DNA of 64,000 bases from Microbacterium sp. LWH3-1.2 (GTDB lineage Bacteria; Actinomycetota; Actinomycetes; Actinomycetales; Microbacteriaceae). The stretch covers positions 1,984,001 through 2,048,000 of the forward strand of contig NZ_JBEGIK010000001.1 of NCBI RefSeq assembly GCF_040675855.1, read 5' to 3'. A program made the translations under genes and the position numbers. This document shows, in pieces, positions 1-8,003 of this stretch; within the stretch, counting starts at the first letter, position 1; the number at the start of each line of letters is the position of its first letter. The notes below the pieces were generated by a model. The model had not been told where the DNA came from, searched no databases, and worked only from the letters and a program-made list of their open reading frames with translations.

Positions 1-364
1 CGGTGTCGTCGGCGCTGCGCCGCAGGAGCGAGGTGCGGTCCTCGATGCCGACGATGCGTGCGAGAGTGCCCTCGTCCCCTGATGCGTCGCCGACGACGCG
101 GGCACGGTCGCCCGTGACGATCGGCGTCTTGCGCAGTTCGCGCGCGCGAGCGGCGAGCACGGTGCGCTCGGTCGGGAGGTCTTCGTCCACCAGCACGGTG
201 TAGCGACCGCGGTCGACGCCGAGCACGCGCGCGATCTCGGCGTCGCTGTGCGCCGGACGGCGCTTGGTGCGAGGACGGTTCGCCTTCGGGTTCGGCCGTA
301 CCCGGACGTCCGCCTCGTCGAACCCCGGTTCGTCGTCGTCCTCGAAGTCGTCGAGCCAGCTCAC
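1..364 (-). CDS. rsgA: Ribosome small-subunit-dependent GTPase A, N-terminal part (truncated by window edge)
   Basis: Only the first about 121 codons are inside the window. The gene reads leftwards from a GTG start at 364. The N-terminus is acidic (WLDDFEDDDEPGF), followed by a basic Arg/Lys/Pro-rich linker and the start of the OB-fold (RYTVLVDED, KTPIVTGDRARVVGD), which fits RsgA, a GTPase that helps 30S subunit maturation. The GTPase domain itself lies outside the window. It sits 86 bases downstream of aroA on the same strand. The ATG 17 bases upstream is out of frame and meets a stop at once, so GTG 364 is preferred. Family assignment rests on the OB-fold and the aroA neighbour, so it is good but not complete. 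Confidence 0.8.
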   Translation of the reverse strand, partial: MSWLDDFEDDDEPGFDEADVRVRPNPKANRPRTKRRPAHSDAEIARVLGVDRGRYTVLVDEDLPTERTVLAARARELRKTPIVTGDRARVVGDASGDEGTLARIVGIEDRTSLLRRSADDT

Positions 365-450
365 GGTGTCGTCCCGCTCATCGGGTGATCCCGGGTCGGT
401 TCACGCTGCTCATCCCGATCGCCCCGCGAACCCCTGCGCGCGCCGCCGTC

Positions 451-1824
451 TCACGAGGCGCGCATCGTCTCCTCGGAGAGCCCGCCCTCGGCGTGCTCGC
501 CGTCGAGCATCCGCTGCCAGATCTGCGGGAACTCGGGCATCGTCTTGGCGGTCGTGCCGATGTCGTCGACCTCGACGCCGGGGACGGCCAGGCCGATGAG
601 GGCGCCCGTCGTCGCCATGCGGTGGTCGTGGTACGCATGCCAGGTCCCGCCGTGGAGCGGGCGTGGCACGATGCGGATGCCGTCCGGCAGCTCCTCGGCC
701 TCGCCGCCGAGGCTGCGCAGCTCCGCGACGAGGGCCGCGATGCGGTCGGTCTCATGGCCGCGGATGTGGCCGATGCCGTGCAGGGTGGATGGGGAGTCGG
801 CGAAGGCCGCGAGCGCGAAGATCGTGGGGGTCAGCTCGCCCGCGGCGGACAGGTCGAGGTCGACGCCTTGGATCGCGGGACCCGCGGTCACGGTCAGGGA
901 GCCCCCGCGGCGCACCGCGCGGGCGCCCATGAGGGAGAGGATCTCGGTCAGCATCGCACCGGGCTGGGTGGAGTGCGCGGGCCAGCCGGTGACCGAGACG
1001 GAGCCGCCCGCGACCATCGCGGCTGCGAGGAAGGGCGCCGCGTTCGACAGGTCGGGCTCGATCGCCACGTCCTTGCCGCGGATCGGGCCGGCAGGCACGA
1101 TCCACTCGCCGACACCGGGACGCTCGACGTGCACGCCGCGATGCCCGAGGGCCTCGACGGTCATGTCGATGTGCGGGATGCTCGGCAGCCGCTCGCCGGA
1201 GTGGCGCAGCTGCAGGCCGACGTCGAAGCGGGGCGCAGCGAGCAGGAGGCCCGACACGAACTGGCTCGACGCGCTGGCGTCGATCGTCACCTCGCCGCCG
1301 CGCACGTGACCGTGGCCGCGGATGATGAAGGGGAGCGCCCAGTGGCCGCCGTCGTCGATGTCGACCCCGACGTCGCGCAGCGCCGTGATCATGGCACCCA
1401 TCGGGCGGTGCAGCGCGCTCTCGTGCGCCGTAAGGGTGACGTCGCCGCGGGCGAAGCCGCCGAGGCCGGCGACGAAGCGCATGACGGTGCCCGCCTGGCC
1501 GCAGTCCACGACGGTGTCGCCGTGCAGCGGCCACACCGGCGTCACCTCGATGTCGTCGCCGTAGAGCCCGGTGCCCTCGACGAGCTCGATGCCGACGCCG
1601 AGCGAGCGCAGCGCATCGATCATGCGTGCGGAGTCGTCGGAGTGCAGCGGCGAGATCAGGCGGCTCGGTCCGTCGGCGAGTGCGGCGAGGATCAGCTCGC
1701 GATTCGTCAGCGATTTCGAGCCGGGGACGGTCACCGTGGCGTGCAGTGCGCCGTCCGCGACGGGCGCGGGCCAGTGACCGCGCTCGATCGGCGCGGAGGG
1801 CGGGGAATACGCGTCGGCTGTCAT
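451..1824 (-). CDS. aroA: 3-phosphoshikimate 1-carboxyvinyltransferase (EPSP synthase)
   Basis: The 457-residue protein has the usual AroA length. It catalyses transfer of enolpyruvyl from PEP to shikimate-3-phosphate, the sixth step of the chorismate pathway, in the cytoplasm. Visible signatures are [16 protein letters not shown] near residue 33 (substrate-binding Lys and Arg), the [11 protein letters not shown] loop, [10 protein letters not shown], and [15 protein letters not shown] near the C-terminus. The ATG at 1824 lies 8 bases after a TAGGGT box on the minus strand (1838-1833), so the message is probably leaderless; no Shine-Dalgarno sequence is visible. The gene is divergent from the sigma factor at 1992 and precedes rsgA. 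Confidence 0.97.
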   Translation of the reverse strand: MTADAYSPPSAPIERGHWPAPVADGALHATVTVPGSKSLTNRELILAALADGPSRLISPLHSDDSARMIDALRSLGVGIELVEGTGLYGDDIEVTPVWPLHGDTVVDCGQAGTVMRFVAGLGGFARGDVTLTAHESALHRPMGAMITALRDVGVDIDDGGHWALPFIIRGHGHVRGGEVTIDASASSQFVSGLLLAAPRFDVGLQLRHSGERLPSIPHIDMTVEALGHRGVHVERPGVGEWIVPAGPIRGKDVAIEPDLSNAAPFLAAAMVAGGSVSVTGWPAHSTQPGAMLTEILSLMGARAVRRGGSLTVTAGPAIQGVDLDLSAAGELTPTIFALAAFADSPSTLHGIGHIRGHETDRIAALVAELRSLGGEAEELPDGIRIVPRPLHGGTWHAYHDHRMATTGALIGLAVPGVEVDDIGTTAKTMPEFPQIWQRMLDGEHAEGGLSEETMRAS

Positions 1825-1832
1825 CGGGTTCT

Positions 1833-1838
1833 ACCCTA
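1833..1838 (-). promoter_or_regulatory. -10 box of leaderless aroA
   Basis: TAGGGT on the minus strand, 8 bases before the aroA ATG. Transcription would start at or next to the start codon. Confidence 0.5.
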
Positions 1839-1977
1839 CTGAACCCGGTGGGCACCAGCCGGGAGCAACCTACCGAGCGGAGCCGGATGTTCGCCACTCT
1901 CGAGCGCCTCGATCACGAGGCGCCCCTCCTGGCCGGGCGTGACGCGCACGTCTCAGGTCGTGTGCAAGAGCCCGCCG

Positions 1978-1983
1978 TAGACT
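1978..1983 (+). promoter_or_regulatory. -10 box of the sigma factor gene
   Basis: TAGACT, 8 bases before ATG 1992 and 5 before the in-frame GTG 1989. This predicts a leaderless message. I did not find a convincing SigR-type GGAAT/GTT pair, so autoregulation is not shown. Confidence 0.45.
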
Positions 1984-1991
1984 GGCGCGTG

Positions 1992-2609
1992 ATGAGCGAC
2001 TCGACCGACCAGGCTGCGCAGGCGGACCAGGACCAGGATCCCCGCACGCAGTTCGAAGAGCAGGCGCTGCCCTTCATGGACCAGCTGTATGCCGCGGCCA
2101 TGCGGATGACGCGCAACCCCGCCGATGCGGCCGACCTCGTGCAGGAGACCTTCGTCAAGGCGTTCGCCTCGTGGAAGACCTTCACGCAGGGGACCAACCT
2201 CAAGGCGTGGCTGTATCGCATCCTGACGAACACCTATATCAACACCTACCGCAAGAAGCAGCGCGAGCCGTACCAGGGCACGATCGACGACCTCGAGGAC
2301 TGGCAGCTCGGCGGTGCCGAGTCCACCACCGCGACGAGCACCCGCTCGGCCGAGGCTGAGGCGATCGACCACATGCCCGCGTCGGTCGTCAAGGACGCGC
2401 TGCAGTCCATCCCGGAGGACTTCCGGCTGGCGGTGTACCTCGCCGACGTCGAGGGCTTCGCCTACCAGGAGATCGCCGACATCATGAAGACCCCCATCGG
2501 CACGGTCATGAGCCGTCTGCACCGTGGCAGGCGGATGCTGCGTGAACTGCTGGCCGATTACGCGAAAGAGCGCGGCATCACCCCGGCCGCCACGAGGAGC
2601 ACGAAATGA
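1992..2609 (+). CDS. sigH: ECF RNA polymerase sigma factor, SigR/SigH type
   Basis: The 205-residue protein has sigma region 2 ([16 protein letters not shown], then [11 protein letters not shown] and [21 protein letters not shown]) and region 4 ([20 protein letters not shown], then [23 protein letters not shown]). This is the actinobacterial thiol-oxidative-stress sigma of the SigR/SigH group. The next gene overlaps it by 4 bases and encodes an RsrA-like zinc anti-sigma factor, which supports the subgroup. GTG 1989 directly before the ATG is an alternative start giving one more residue. The target regulon cannot be read from this window; in the family it covers thioredoxin, mycothiol and protein-quality genes. 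Confidence 0.93.
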   Translation: MSDSTDQAAQADQDQDPRTQFEEQALPFMDQLYAAAMRMTRNPADAADLVQETFVKAFASWKTFTQGTNLKAWLYRILTNTYINTYRKKQREPYQGTIDDLEDWQLGGAESTTATSTRSAEAEAIDHMPASVVKDALQSIPEDFRLAVYLADVEGFAYQEIADIMKTPIGTVMSRLHRGRRMLRELLADYAKERGITPAATRSTK

Positions 2610-2848
2610 CCGACTGCGGCTGTGAGAAGGCCCGGCGCGACCTGGAGGAGTACCTGCGCCACGAGGTCTGCAAGACCGAGCAGAGCGACATCGCGGAGCA
2701 CCTGGCGAACTGCGAGGGCTGCCGCGACGAGGCGCTCGTCGCGACCACGTTGACCGAGGTGCTGGCGCGCGCCTGCAAAGAGAGCGCGCCCGAGGAGCTG
2801 CGTGACCAGGTGCTGGCCAAGCTCCGGGCGGCCCAGGCGACGCACTGA
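2606..2848 (+). CDS. rsrA: RsrA-like zinc-binding anti-sigma factor
   Basis: The 80-residue protein starts inside the sigma stop codon (ATGA), so the two are translationally coupled. It carries the ZAS signature H32-x3-C36-x2-C39 (HLANCEGC) with Cys4 and Cys6 near the N-terminus. Cys6, His32, Cys36 and Cys39 have the same spacing as Cys11, His37, Cys41 and Cys44 of S. coelicolor RsrA, which bind zinc and form the redox switch. Known role of the family: it holds SigR when reduced and releases it when the thiols oxidise. The C-terminal half ([17 protein letters not shown]) is helical as expected. Confidence 0.9.
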   Translation: MTDCGCEKARRDLEEYLRHEVCKTEQSDIAEHLANCEGCRDEALVATTLTEVLARACKESAPEELRDQVLAKLRAAQATH

Positions 2849-2859
2849 CGCCCGACGCG

Positions 2860-3020
2860 TCAGTCGAGACCGAGCGAGGCGGTGGCGCGCACGACATCGC
2901 GGCGGCTCGCCATGCCGAGTTCGGCAACACGGCACAGGCGTGATGATCGGCCGTCTTCGGCGAGATGAAGAGCTCGTGTGCCAGTTCGGCGTTGGCGAGG
3001 CCGCACGCGACCGGGCGAGC
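2860..3020 (-). pseudogene. LuxR-family HTH domain remnant with a one-base frameshift
   Basis: On the minus strand one frame reads ACGLANAELAHELFISPKT followed by ADHHACAV, a typical LuxR DNA-binding helix-turn-helix. It then goes off frame. The neighbouring frame continues exactly in register with AELGMASRRDVVRATASLGLD and a stop at 2860-2862. Loss of one base near 2920-2925 (a leucine codon between Val and Ala) explains both halves. The upstream receiver or sensor part is missing: the DAG-kinase stop is at 3065 and only a scrambled stretch (TPAARPV) lies between. It is a decayed 3' end of a regulator, not a working gene. Confidence 0.75.
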
Positions 3021-3043
3021 GGCGGGAGTTCCCCATGTTCTCC

Positions 3044-3057
3044 GGGCGGATCCGCCC
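3044..3057. terminator. Perfect 14-base GC palindrome, possible terminator stem
   Basis: GGGCGGATCCGCCC lies just past the 3' end of the DAG kinase (minus strand). It has no loop outside its own centre and no U tract, so termination is only a guess. Confidence 0.25.
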
Positions 3058-3064
3058 AGCCTCC

Positions 3065-3970
3065 TCAGCTGGCGGGCGTGAAGATGGTGAGCGCGCCGGG
3101 CGCCACATCGACGGTCAGCGGCAGCGGGCCGATCGGGTCGCCGTCGGCGTAGGCCGTGACCCCCGGCGACGCCAGCCGCACCGAGCGCACCCGCCGCATG
3201 GAGACTTCGGCGACGTTCGCGTGCGTGCCCTGGTACACCCGGGGAAGCAGGCGCAGCAGACGCAGCCGGCCGGCGGGACGCACGAGGACGACGTCGAGCA
3301 GGCCGTCGGCCGGGTCGGCCACGGGACAGATCGGAATGCCGCCGCCATACGTGCGTCCGTTGCCCACGGTCGCCATCACCAGGTCGCCGCGCATCTCTTC
3401 GCGAGTGCCGTCCGCGAGCTCCAGATCCACCTCGTACGGGATGCCGGCGAGCGTCAGGAACTCGACGAGGATCGCGATGTTGTACCGTGATCCGCCCCGC
3501 GGCCACCGCATCGCGTTCGCGCGATCGTTGACCTTGGAGTCGAACCCGCTGGCGAGGACGGACCCGAAGTACCGCGTCGACCCGTCCCCGCGCGTCACCC
3601 GCGCGACGTCGATCGTGCGCGTGACGCCCCCCGCGATCGCGTCGGCCGCCGCCGTCACGTCGAGCTCTCGCAGCCCGAGCGTCGCCGCGAAGTCGTTGCC
3701 GGTGCCCGACGGCACGATTCCGAGGGGGATGCCGCTGCACGCGACCTCCTGGATCGCGAGGTTCACGGTTCCGTCGCCGCCCGCGACCACGACGGCATCG
3801 ACGCCGACATCGATCGCGGTCCGCAGCAGCGCGGACGACTCCGCCGCGCTGCCGCCGCTCAGGATCGACGTCTGCACGCCGTGCGCGCGCAGGCGTTCGG
3901 CGGCCTTCGTGGCGGCACCGGTGTGCGCTCCGGCGCGGGCCGCGGGGTTGACGAGCAGCGCGACCCTCAC
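3065..3970 (-). CDS. Diacylglycerol kinase-family lipid kinase
   Basis: The 301-residue protein has the DAGK catalytic fold: N-terminal VALLVNPAARAG, the nucleotide-binding GGDGTVNLAIQEV near residue 80, PSGTGNDFAATLGL near residue 105, and a C-terminal lobe with AYADGDPIGPLPLTVDV. It would phosphorylate diacylglycerol or a related lipid (DgkB/YegS/Rv2252 type) at the membrane. The GTG start at 3970 overlaps the stop of the upstream flavoprotein gene (GTGA), so the two form an operon. A long open frame continues upstream of 3970 but overlaps that gene and has no family similarity. In M. tuberculosis the same pair (Rv2251-Rv2252) is adjacent. Confidence 0.92.
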   Translation of the reverse strand: MRVALLVNPAARAGAHTGAATKAAERLRAHGVQTSILSGGSAAESSALLRTAIDVGVDAVVVAGGDGTVNLAIQEVACSGIPLGIVPSGTGNDFAATLGLRELDVTAAADAIAGGVTRTIDVARVTRGDGSTRYFGSVLASGFDSKVNDRANAMRWPRGGSRYNIAILVEFLTLAGIPYEVDLELADGTREEMRGDLVMATVGNGRTYGGGIPICPVADPADGLLDVVLVRPAGRLRLLRLLPRVYQGTHANVAEVSMRRVRSVRLASPGVTAYADGDPIGPLPLTVDVAPGALTIFTPAS

Positions 3971-5640
3971 GCGCGCTCCGCCGCGTCCGCAGCGGGCGCG
4001 ATCAGTGCGCCGGGGTTCATGATGCCCCGGGGATCGAGCACGTTCTTCACCGCGCGCAGCACGTCGACCCCGAGCGGGCCGATCTCCGCCTCGAGATACG
4101 GCCGATGATCGCGCCCCACGGCGTGATGGTGGGTGATCGTGCCGTGGGCGTCGCCGATCGCACGGGACGCGGCATCCTTCGCCCTCATCCACTGGGCCTG
4201 CGGATCGTCGGTGAGCGCGGCGACCACCGTGAAATAGAGCGAGGCGCCCGCCGGGTAGACGTGCGAGATGTGGCACAGCACGATCGGCTTGGTTCCCGAG
4301 TCCGTGAGGCTCTCGGTGAGCGCGGCGGTCGCGGCGCTCTTGAGAGCGGGCAGGTTCGCCCAGGTCGTCGCGGTCTCGAGCGTCTCGGCGAGGACGCCGA
4401 GGTCCATGAGGGAGTCGCGCAGCGCGGGCGAGGCGAAGCGGCCGCGCTCCCACGAGAGCGCGGGGTCCTCGCCGCGCGATGTCGCGCCATGAGCCCGGAA
4501 GACGGCGTCGAGCGCATCGCGCGTGGCCTCGGCCTCGGCGCGCGTCGCACCCTCGAAGGTGGCGACGGCGAGGCAGCCGCGCATCCGGGTGAGGTGTCCG
4601 CCCATCGCGGCGTTCACGCGCGTCTCGGTCTGGTCGCTCAGCCGCAGGACGGTGGGACGGATGCCGCGCTGCGTGGCCTCGCGGAACGCCGACGCGCCGG
4701 CGGTGAAGTCCGGGAACGACCAGGCGCGGTACGCGGTAGCCGCCGGCACCCGGCGCACGCGGACCGTGACCTCGGTGAGGACCCCGAAGGCGCCCTCCGA
4801 GCCGAGGAACAGCTCGCGCAGGTCGGGGCCGGCGGCGCTCGCGGGGGAGCGCCCGAGGTCGAGGTCTCCGGCCGGAGTGGCGACGCGCAGCGCGTGGACG
4901 AGGTCGTCGAAGCGGCCGTAGCCGCGCGAGGCCTGGCCGCTCGAACGCGTCGCCGCATACCCGCCGAGGGAGGCGTACAGGAAGCTCTGCGGGAAGTGGC
5001 CGAGCGTGTAGCCGCGGGCACCGAGCAGTTCCTCGGCCTGAGGACCGGTCGTGCCCGCGCCGAACGTCGCGAGGAGCGACACCTCGTCGAGCGCGAGGAG
5101 CGCCGCGGTGCGGCTGAGGTCGAGGGCGATCACGGCGCGCTGCGCGCCGCGCACGGGGTCCACGCCGCCCACGACCGAGGTGCCCCCGCCGAAGGGCACG
5201 ACGGCGATGTCGCGGTCGCCGCACACGCGCAAGGCAGCGGCGACCTCGTCGTGGGCCCTGGGGGAGACCACCGCGTCCGGCGCGGCCTGCGGCTCGTCGA
5301 GGCGGCGACGCAGCAGGTCGCGCGTGCTCTTGCCGCCGAGGTGGAGCAGTCGCACCGCATCGTCGCGCGACGCCGCATCGGCGCCGACCACCGCGGCGAG
5401 GGCGGCGAGGTCGTCATCGGGCAGCAGCGACGGCGTGAGGACGGGCTCGGCGCGGCGCGGCACGGGGTGCGCCTTGCCGGGAAGCAGCGTCGCGACGATC
5501 GCCCTGGCGGCGGCCGGGAGGCGGGCCGGTTCGGACCCCCACGCGTCCCAGTCGCCGCGTGGGCGCGGCGTCGGGATGGCGACGGGCCGCGCCGGGGTCG
5601 CGGGGTCGCCGGGGGAGTCGGTGTGCACCGTCGCAGCCAT
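3967..5640 (-). CDS. FAD-binding oxidase, alkyldihydroxyacetonephosphate synthase-like
   Basis: The 557-residue flavoprotein has a PCMH-type FAD-binding domain: VVPFGGGTSVVGGVDP near residue 155, the GAGTTGPQAEELLGARGYTLGH segment (here split by the reader at GH), FPQSFLYASLGGYAATRSSG, and a C-terminal cap ending DPRGIMNPGAL. The pattern YTLGHFPQS with SLGGYAATRSSGQ is characteristic of ADPS/AgpS-like proteins rather than ordinary glycolate oxidases. The ATG at 5640 (MAATVHTD) is preferred over an upstream GTG-like start at 5658 that would sit inside the operator. It is divergent from a TetR gene and coupled to a DAG kinase. Whether it makes ether-lipid precursors or oxidises a hydroxy acid cannot be decided from sequence alone. 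Confidence 0.85.
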   Translation of the reverse strand: MAATVHTDSPGDPATPARPVAIPTPRPRGDWDAWGSEPARLPAAARAIVATLLPGKAHPVPRRAEPVLTPSLLPDDDLAALAAVVGADAASRDDAVRLLHLGGKSTRDLLRRRLDEPQAAPDAVVSPRAHDEVAAALRVCGDRDIAVVPFGGGTSVVGGVDPVRGAQRAVIALDLSRTAALLALDEVSLLATFGAGTTGPQAEELLGARGYTLGHFPQSFLYASLGGYAATRSSGQASRGYGRFDDLVHALRVATPAGDLDLGRSPASAAGPDLRELFLGSEGAFGVLTEVTVRVRRVPAATAYRAWSFPDFTAGASAFREATQRGIRPTVLRLSDQTETRVNAAMGGHLTRMRGCLAVATFEGATRAEAEATRDALDAVFRAHGATSRGEDPALSWERGRFASPALRDSLMDLGVLAETLETATTWANLPALKSAATAALTESLTDSGTKPIVLCHISHVYPAGASLYFTVVAALTDDPQAQWMRAKDAASRAIGDAHGTITHHHAVGRDHRPYLEAEIGPLGVDVLRAVKNVLDPRGIMNPGALIAPAADAAERA

Positions 5641-5650
5641 GGCGACAGTA

Positions 5651-5673
5651 TGACACATTATGTATGGTTGTCA
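5651..5673. promoter_or_regulatory. Candidate TetR operator between divergent flavoprotein and tetR-glpD
   Basis: The 35-base gap between two divergent starts (5640 minus, 5675 plus) holds an inverted repeat with outer arms TGACA and TGTCA and an AT-rich centre (ATTATGTATGG), unlike the GC-rich surroundings. Its position over both likely promoters fits autoregulation by the adjacent TetR protein. Binding is inferred, not shown. Confidence 0.5.
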
Positions 5674-5674
5674 C

Positions 5675-6259
5675 ATGGCCGATGGAGTGCCCGACACCGA
5701 GACCGCGATCCTCGACGCCGCGCTGGCCGAGGTGCTGGCGCACGGCATCCGTCGGACGACGGCATCCGACATCGCGCGTCGCTGCGGGATCGCCCGGCAG
5801 ACGCTCTACCGGTACTGGCCCGACGCCCAGGCGGTGTTCGCCGCCCTCGTCACGCGCGAGCTCGTCGCCGCGCTACCCGCCCAGGCGGGGGAGTCCGGCG
5901 ACCTCGGCGAGCTCGTCGCGCTGCTCGTCGAGACGGCCGACCGCGTGCGGCGTCTGCCCCTCGTCGACCGCCTGCGCGACACCGACCCGGAGCTGTTCGC
6001 CCGTTACATCCTCGACCGGCTGGGAACGAGCCAGCGCGCGATCCACGCGGAGACCGCCCGGCGCATCGAGGCGGGGCAGCGCGCGGGCTACGTTCGCGCG
6101 GGAGAACCGCGCCAGCTCGCGGCCATGGTGCTGCTGGTCGCGCAGTCCGCCGTGCAGTCCGCCCCGCTCGTCGCCGAGTGGCTGCCCGAGAGAGCCTGGC
6201 GCGCCGAGCTCGCCCACGCGCTGCGGGGCTACCTGGCGCCCGCCTTGGGGGAGCAGTGA
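5675..6259 (+). CDS. TetR/AcrR-family transcriptional regulator
   Basis: The 194-residue protein has an N-terminal TetR HTH (ILDAALAEVLAHGIRRTTAS, then DIARRCGIARQTLYRYWPD) and a variable all-helical ligand domain. The ATG at 5675 (MADGVPDTE) is chosen because the alternative ATG at 5660 falls within the palindromic operator. Its stop overlaps the glpD start by 4 bases (GTGA). The gene order glpD, tetR, divergent flavoprotein and DAG kinase matches Rv2249c to Rv2252 of M. tuberculosis. A lipid or glycerol-derived ligand is a reasonable guess only. Confidence 0.9.
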   Translation: MADGVPDTETAILDAALAEVLAHGIRRTTASDIARRCGIARQTLYRYWPDAQAVFAALVTRELVAALPAQAGESGDLGELVALLVETADRVRRLPLVDRLRDTDPELFARYILDRLGTSQRAIHAETARRIEAGQRAGYVRAGEPRQLAAMVLLVAQSAVQSAPLVAEWLPERAWRAELAHALRGYLAPALGEQ

Positions 6260-7815
6260 CGACGCGGATCGTGGGGCGCACGCCCGGCCCGTCGGCGCTC
6301 TCGGCTGCTCGGCGGGCGCGCGAACTCGACGCCCTCACCGGCGAGCGCGAGCTCGACGTGCTCGTCATCGGCGGCGGCATCACCGGAGCCGGGATCGCGT
6401 TGGATGCTGCGAGCCGGGGCCTGCGCACCGTACTGGTCGAGCGGCACGACCTCGCGCACGGCACCAGCCGCTTCAGCTCCAAGCTCGTGCACGGCGGCCT
6501 GCGGTATCTGGCGTCGGGCGAGGTCGGGATCGCGTACGAGAGCGCGACCGAGCGGCACATCCTCCTCACCCGCACCGCGCCGCACCTGACGCGCGCGCTC
6601 GCGCAGGTCGTTCCGCTGCACGAGCCCGGCCACGTCGTGCGCGGGGCGTACATCGGCATGGGGTACGAGCTCGGCGACGGCCTGCGCCGTGCCGTCGGAA
6701 CGCCCGGATCGCTGCTGCGGCCGCCCGGCGCGATCGGCCGCGGCGCGACGCTCGCGCTCGCTCCCGCGGTTCGCGCCGAGGGTCTGCGCGGCGGCGTGCG
6801 CGGGTGGGACGGGCAGCTCATCGACGATGCCCGGCTCGTCGTCGCCGTCGCGCGGACGGCCGCCGGGTACGGGGCATCCGTCCTCACCCGTGTCGAGGCC
6901 GTCGAGGTCACGGGGCGCGAGGCGACCCTGCGCGACATCGTGACCGGCGAGACGCTCCGCGTGCACGCGCGCGCCGTCGTGGGTGCGACGGGCGTGTGGG
7001 CGGGCGAGCTCGACCGAGACGTGCGGCTGCGTCCGAGTCGCGGCACGCACCTCGTGGTGTCGACGGCCCGCCTCGGCGGTTCGGACGCGTCGCTCACCGT
7101 GCCGATCCCCGGCTCGTCGAGCCGGTTCGTCTTCACACTGCCCGCGCAGCATGGCCGCACCTACATCGGCCTCACGGATGTGCCTGCCGACGGGCCCGTC
7201 CCCGATGTGGCGCACGCGACCGAGGCCGAGGTCGACATGCTCCTCGGCACGCTCAACACGGTGCTCGAGGAGCCTCTCGCGCGCAGCGACGTGCTCTCGA
7301 CCTTCGCCGGGCTGCGCCCGCTGCTCGCCGGGGCGGACGACCACGACACCAGCGACCTCTCCCGCCGCCACGCGATCACCGAGTCCGCGAGCGGCGTCCT
7401 CAGCATCGTCGGAGGCAAGCTCACGACTTACCGGCGGATGGCAGAGGACGCCGTCGACGCCGTGATACGCCGCGACCCCGGGTTCGCGTCCCGCCCGTCG
7501 GCCACCCGCTCCATACCGCTCGTCGGTGCGTGGCCCCGGCACCGCCTCGGCGAGATCGCCGCGGCGCCGCGTCTGGTGCGCCGGTTCGGCGCCGAGGCGC
7601 CCTACGCGGCCGCTCTCCCGCCAGGCCCGTCCGCCGCGCGCGGTGTGACGGCGCAGGAGCTCGAGTGGGGCGTGCGCATCGAGGGCGCCCTGAGCATCGC
7701 CGACCTCCTCGACCGGCGGACGCGCCTCGGCCTCGTCGACACCGACCGCGAGGCGTCGACGGATGCCGCCGCCGCCGCCTTCGTCCGCGCCGGCGTCGAC
7801 CCGCTCGAGGTCTGA
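6256..7815 (+). CDS. glpD: Glycerol-3-phosphate dehydrogenase, FAD-dependent
   Basis: The 519-residue enzyme oxidises glycerol-3-phosphate to dihydroxyacetone phosphate and passes electrons to the membrane quinone pool. The FAD-binding motif LDVLVIGGGITGAGIALDAA starts near residue 34, followed by VLVERHDLAHGTSRFSSKLV, the HGGLRYL signature, the substrate region TYIGLTDVPADGPV, and SIVGGKLTTYRRMAEDAVD. The GTG start at 6256 overlaps the tetR stop. Linkage with a DAG kinase and an AgpS-like flavoprotein suggests use in phospholipid or ether-lipid turnover rather than in a glycerol catabolic operon (no glpF or glpK is here). Confidence 0.95.
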   Translation: MTTRIVGRTPGPSALSAARRARELDALTGERELDVLVIGGGITGAGIALDAASRGLRTVLVERHDLAHGTSRFSSKLVHGGLRYLASGEVGIAYESATERHILLTRTAPHLTRALAQVVPLHEPGHVVRGAYIGMGYELGDGLRRAVGTPGSLLRPPGAIGRGATLALAPAVRAEGLRGGVRGWDGQLIDDARLVVAVARTAAGYGASVLTRVEAVEVTGREATLRDIVTGETLRVHARAVVGATGVWAGELDRDVRLRPSRGTHLVVSTARLGGSDASLTVPIPGSSSRFVFTLPAQHGRTYIGLTDVPADGPVPDVAHATEAEVDMLLGTLNTVLEEPLARSDVLSTFAGLRPLLAGADDHDTSDLSRRHAITESASGVLSIVGGKLTTYRRMAEDAVDAVIRRDPGFASRPSATRSIPLVGAWPRHRLGEIAAAPRLVRRFGAEAPYAAALPPGPSAARGVTAQELEWGVRIEGALSIADLLDRRTRLGLVDTDREASTDAAAAAFVRAGVDPLEV

Positions 7816-7833
7816 GCCGCGGCGTCCCGCGCG

Positions 7834-7916
7834 TCCTCAATTGAGGAGCTGCGCCGAGGTCAGGGCCGACACGCCCTCGCTGGCTCCGCATCTCGGCGCA
7901 GAACCTCGATTGAGGA
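7834..7916. repeat. Long imperfect inverted repeat with structured loop
   Basis: Arms of 27 bases (7834-7860 and 7890-7916) match in 23 positions after reverse-complementing. The left arm contains its own palindrome CCTCAATTGAGG, and the 29-base loop can form a small AGGGC/GCCCT hairpin. It lies between glpD and the permease gene, both on the plus strand. It could be a terminator for glpD or a dispersed intergenic repeat. There is no U tract. Confidence 0.6.
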
Positions 7917-8003
7917 TCGCGGCTGCGAGGGTTGGCAGGAATCCGCACCAGGTCGGCGGCGCAGGCGCGGCCGGGTGTCGCACATCCCCGCCACACTGGG
8001 ACG

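Noticed and set aside
4105..6255. Upstream extension of the glpD frame opposite the flavoprotein and through tetR
   Set aside because: The true GlpD begins at GTG 6256; the upstream part has no similarity and overlaps two real genes.
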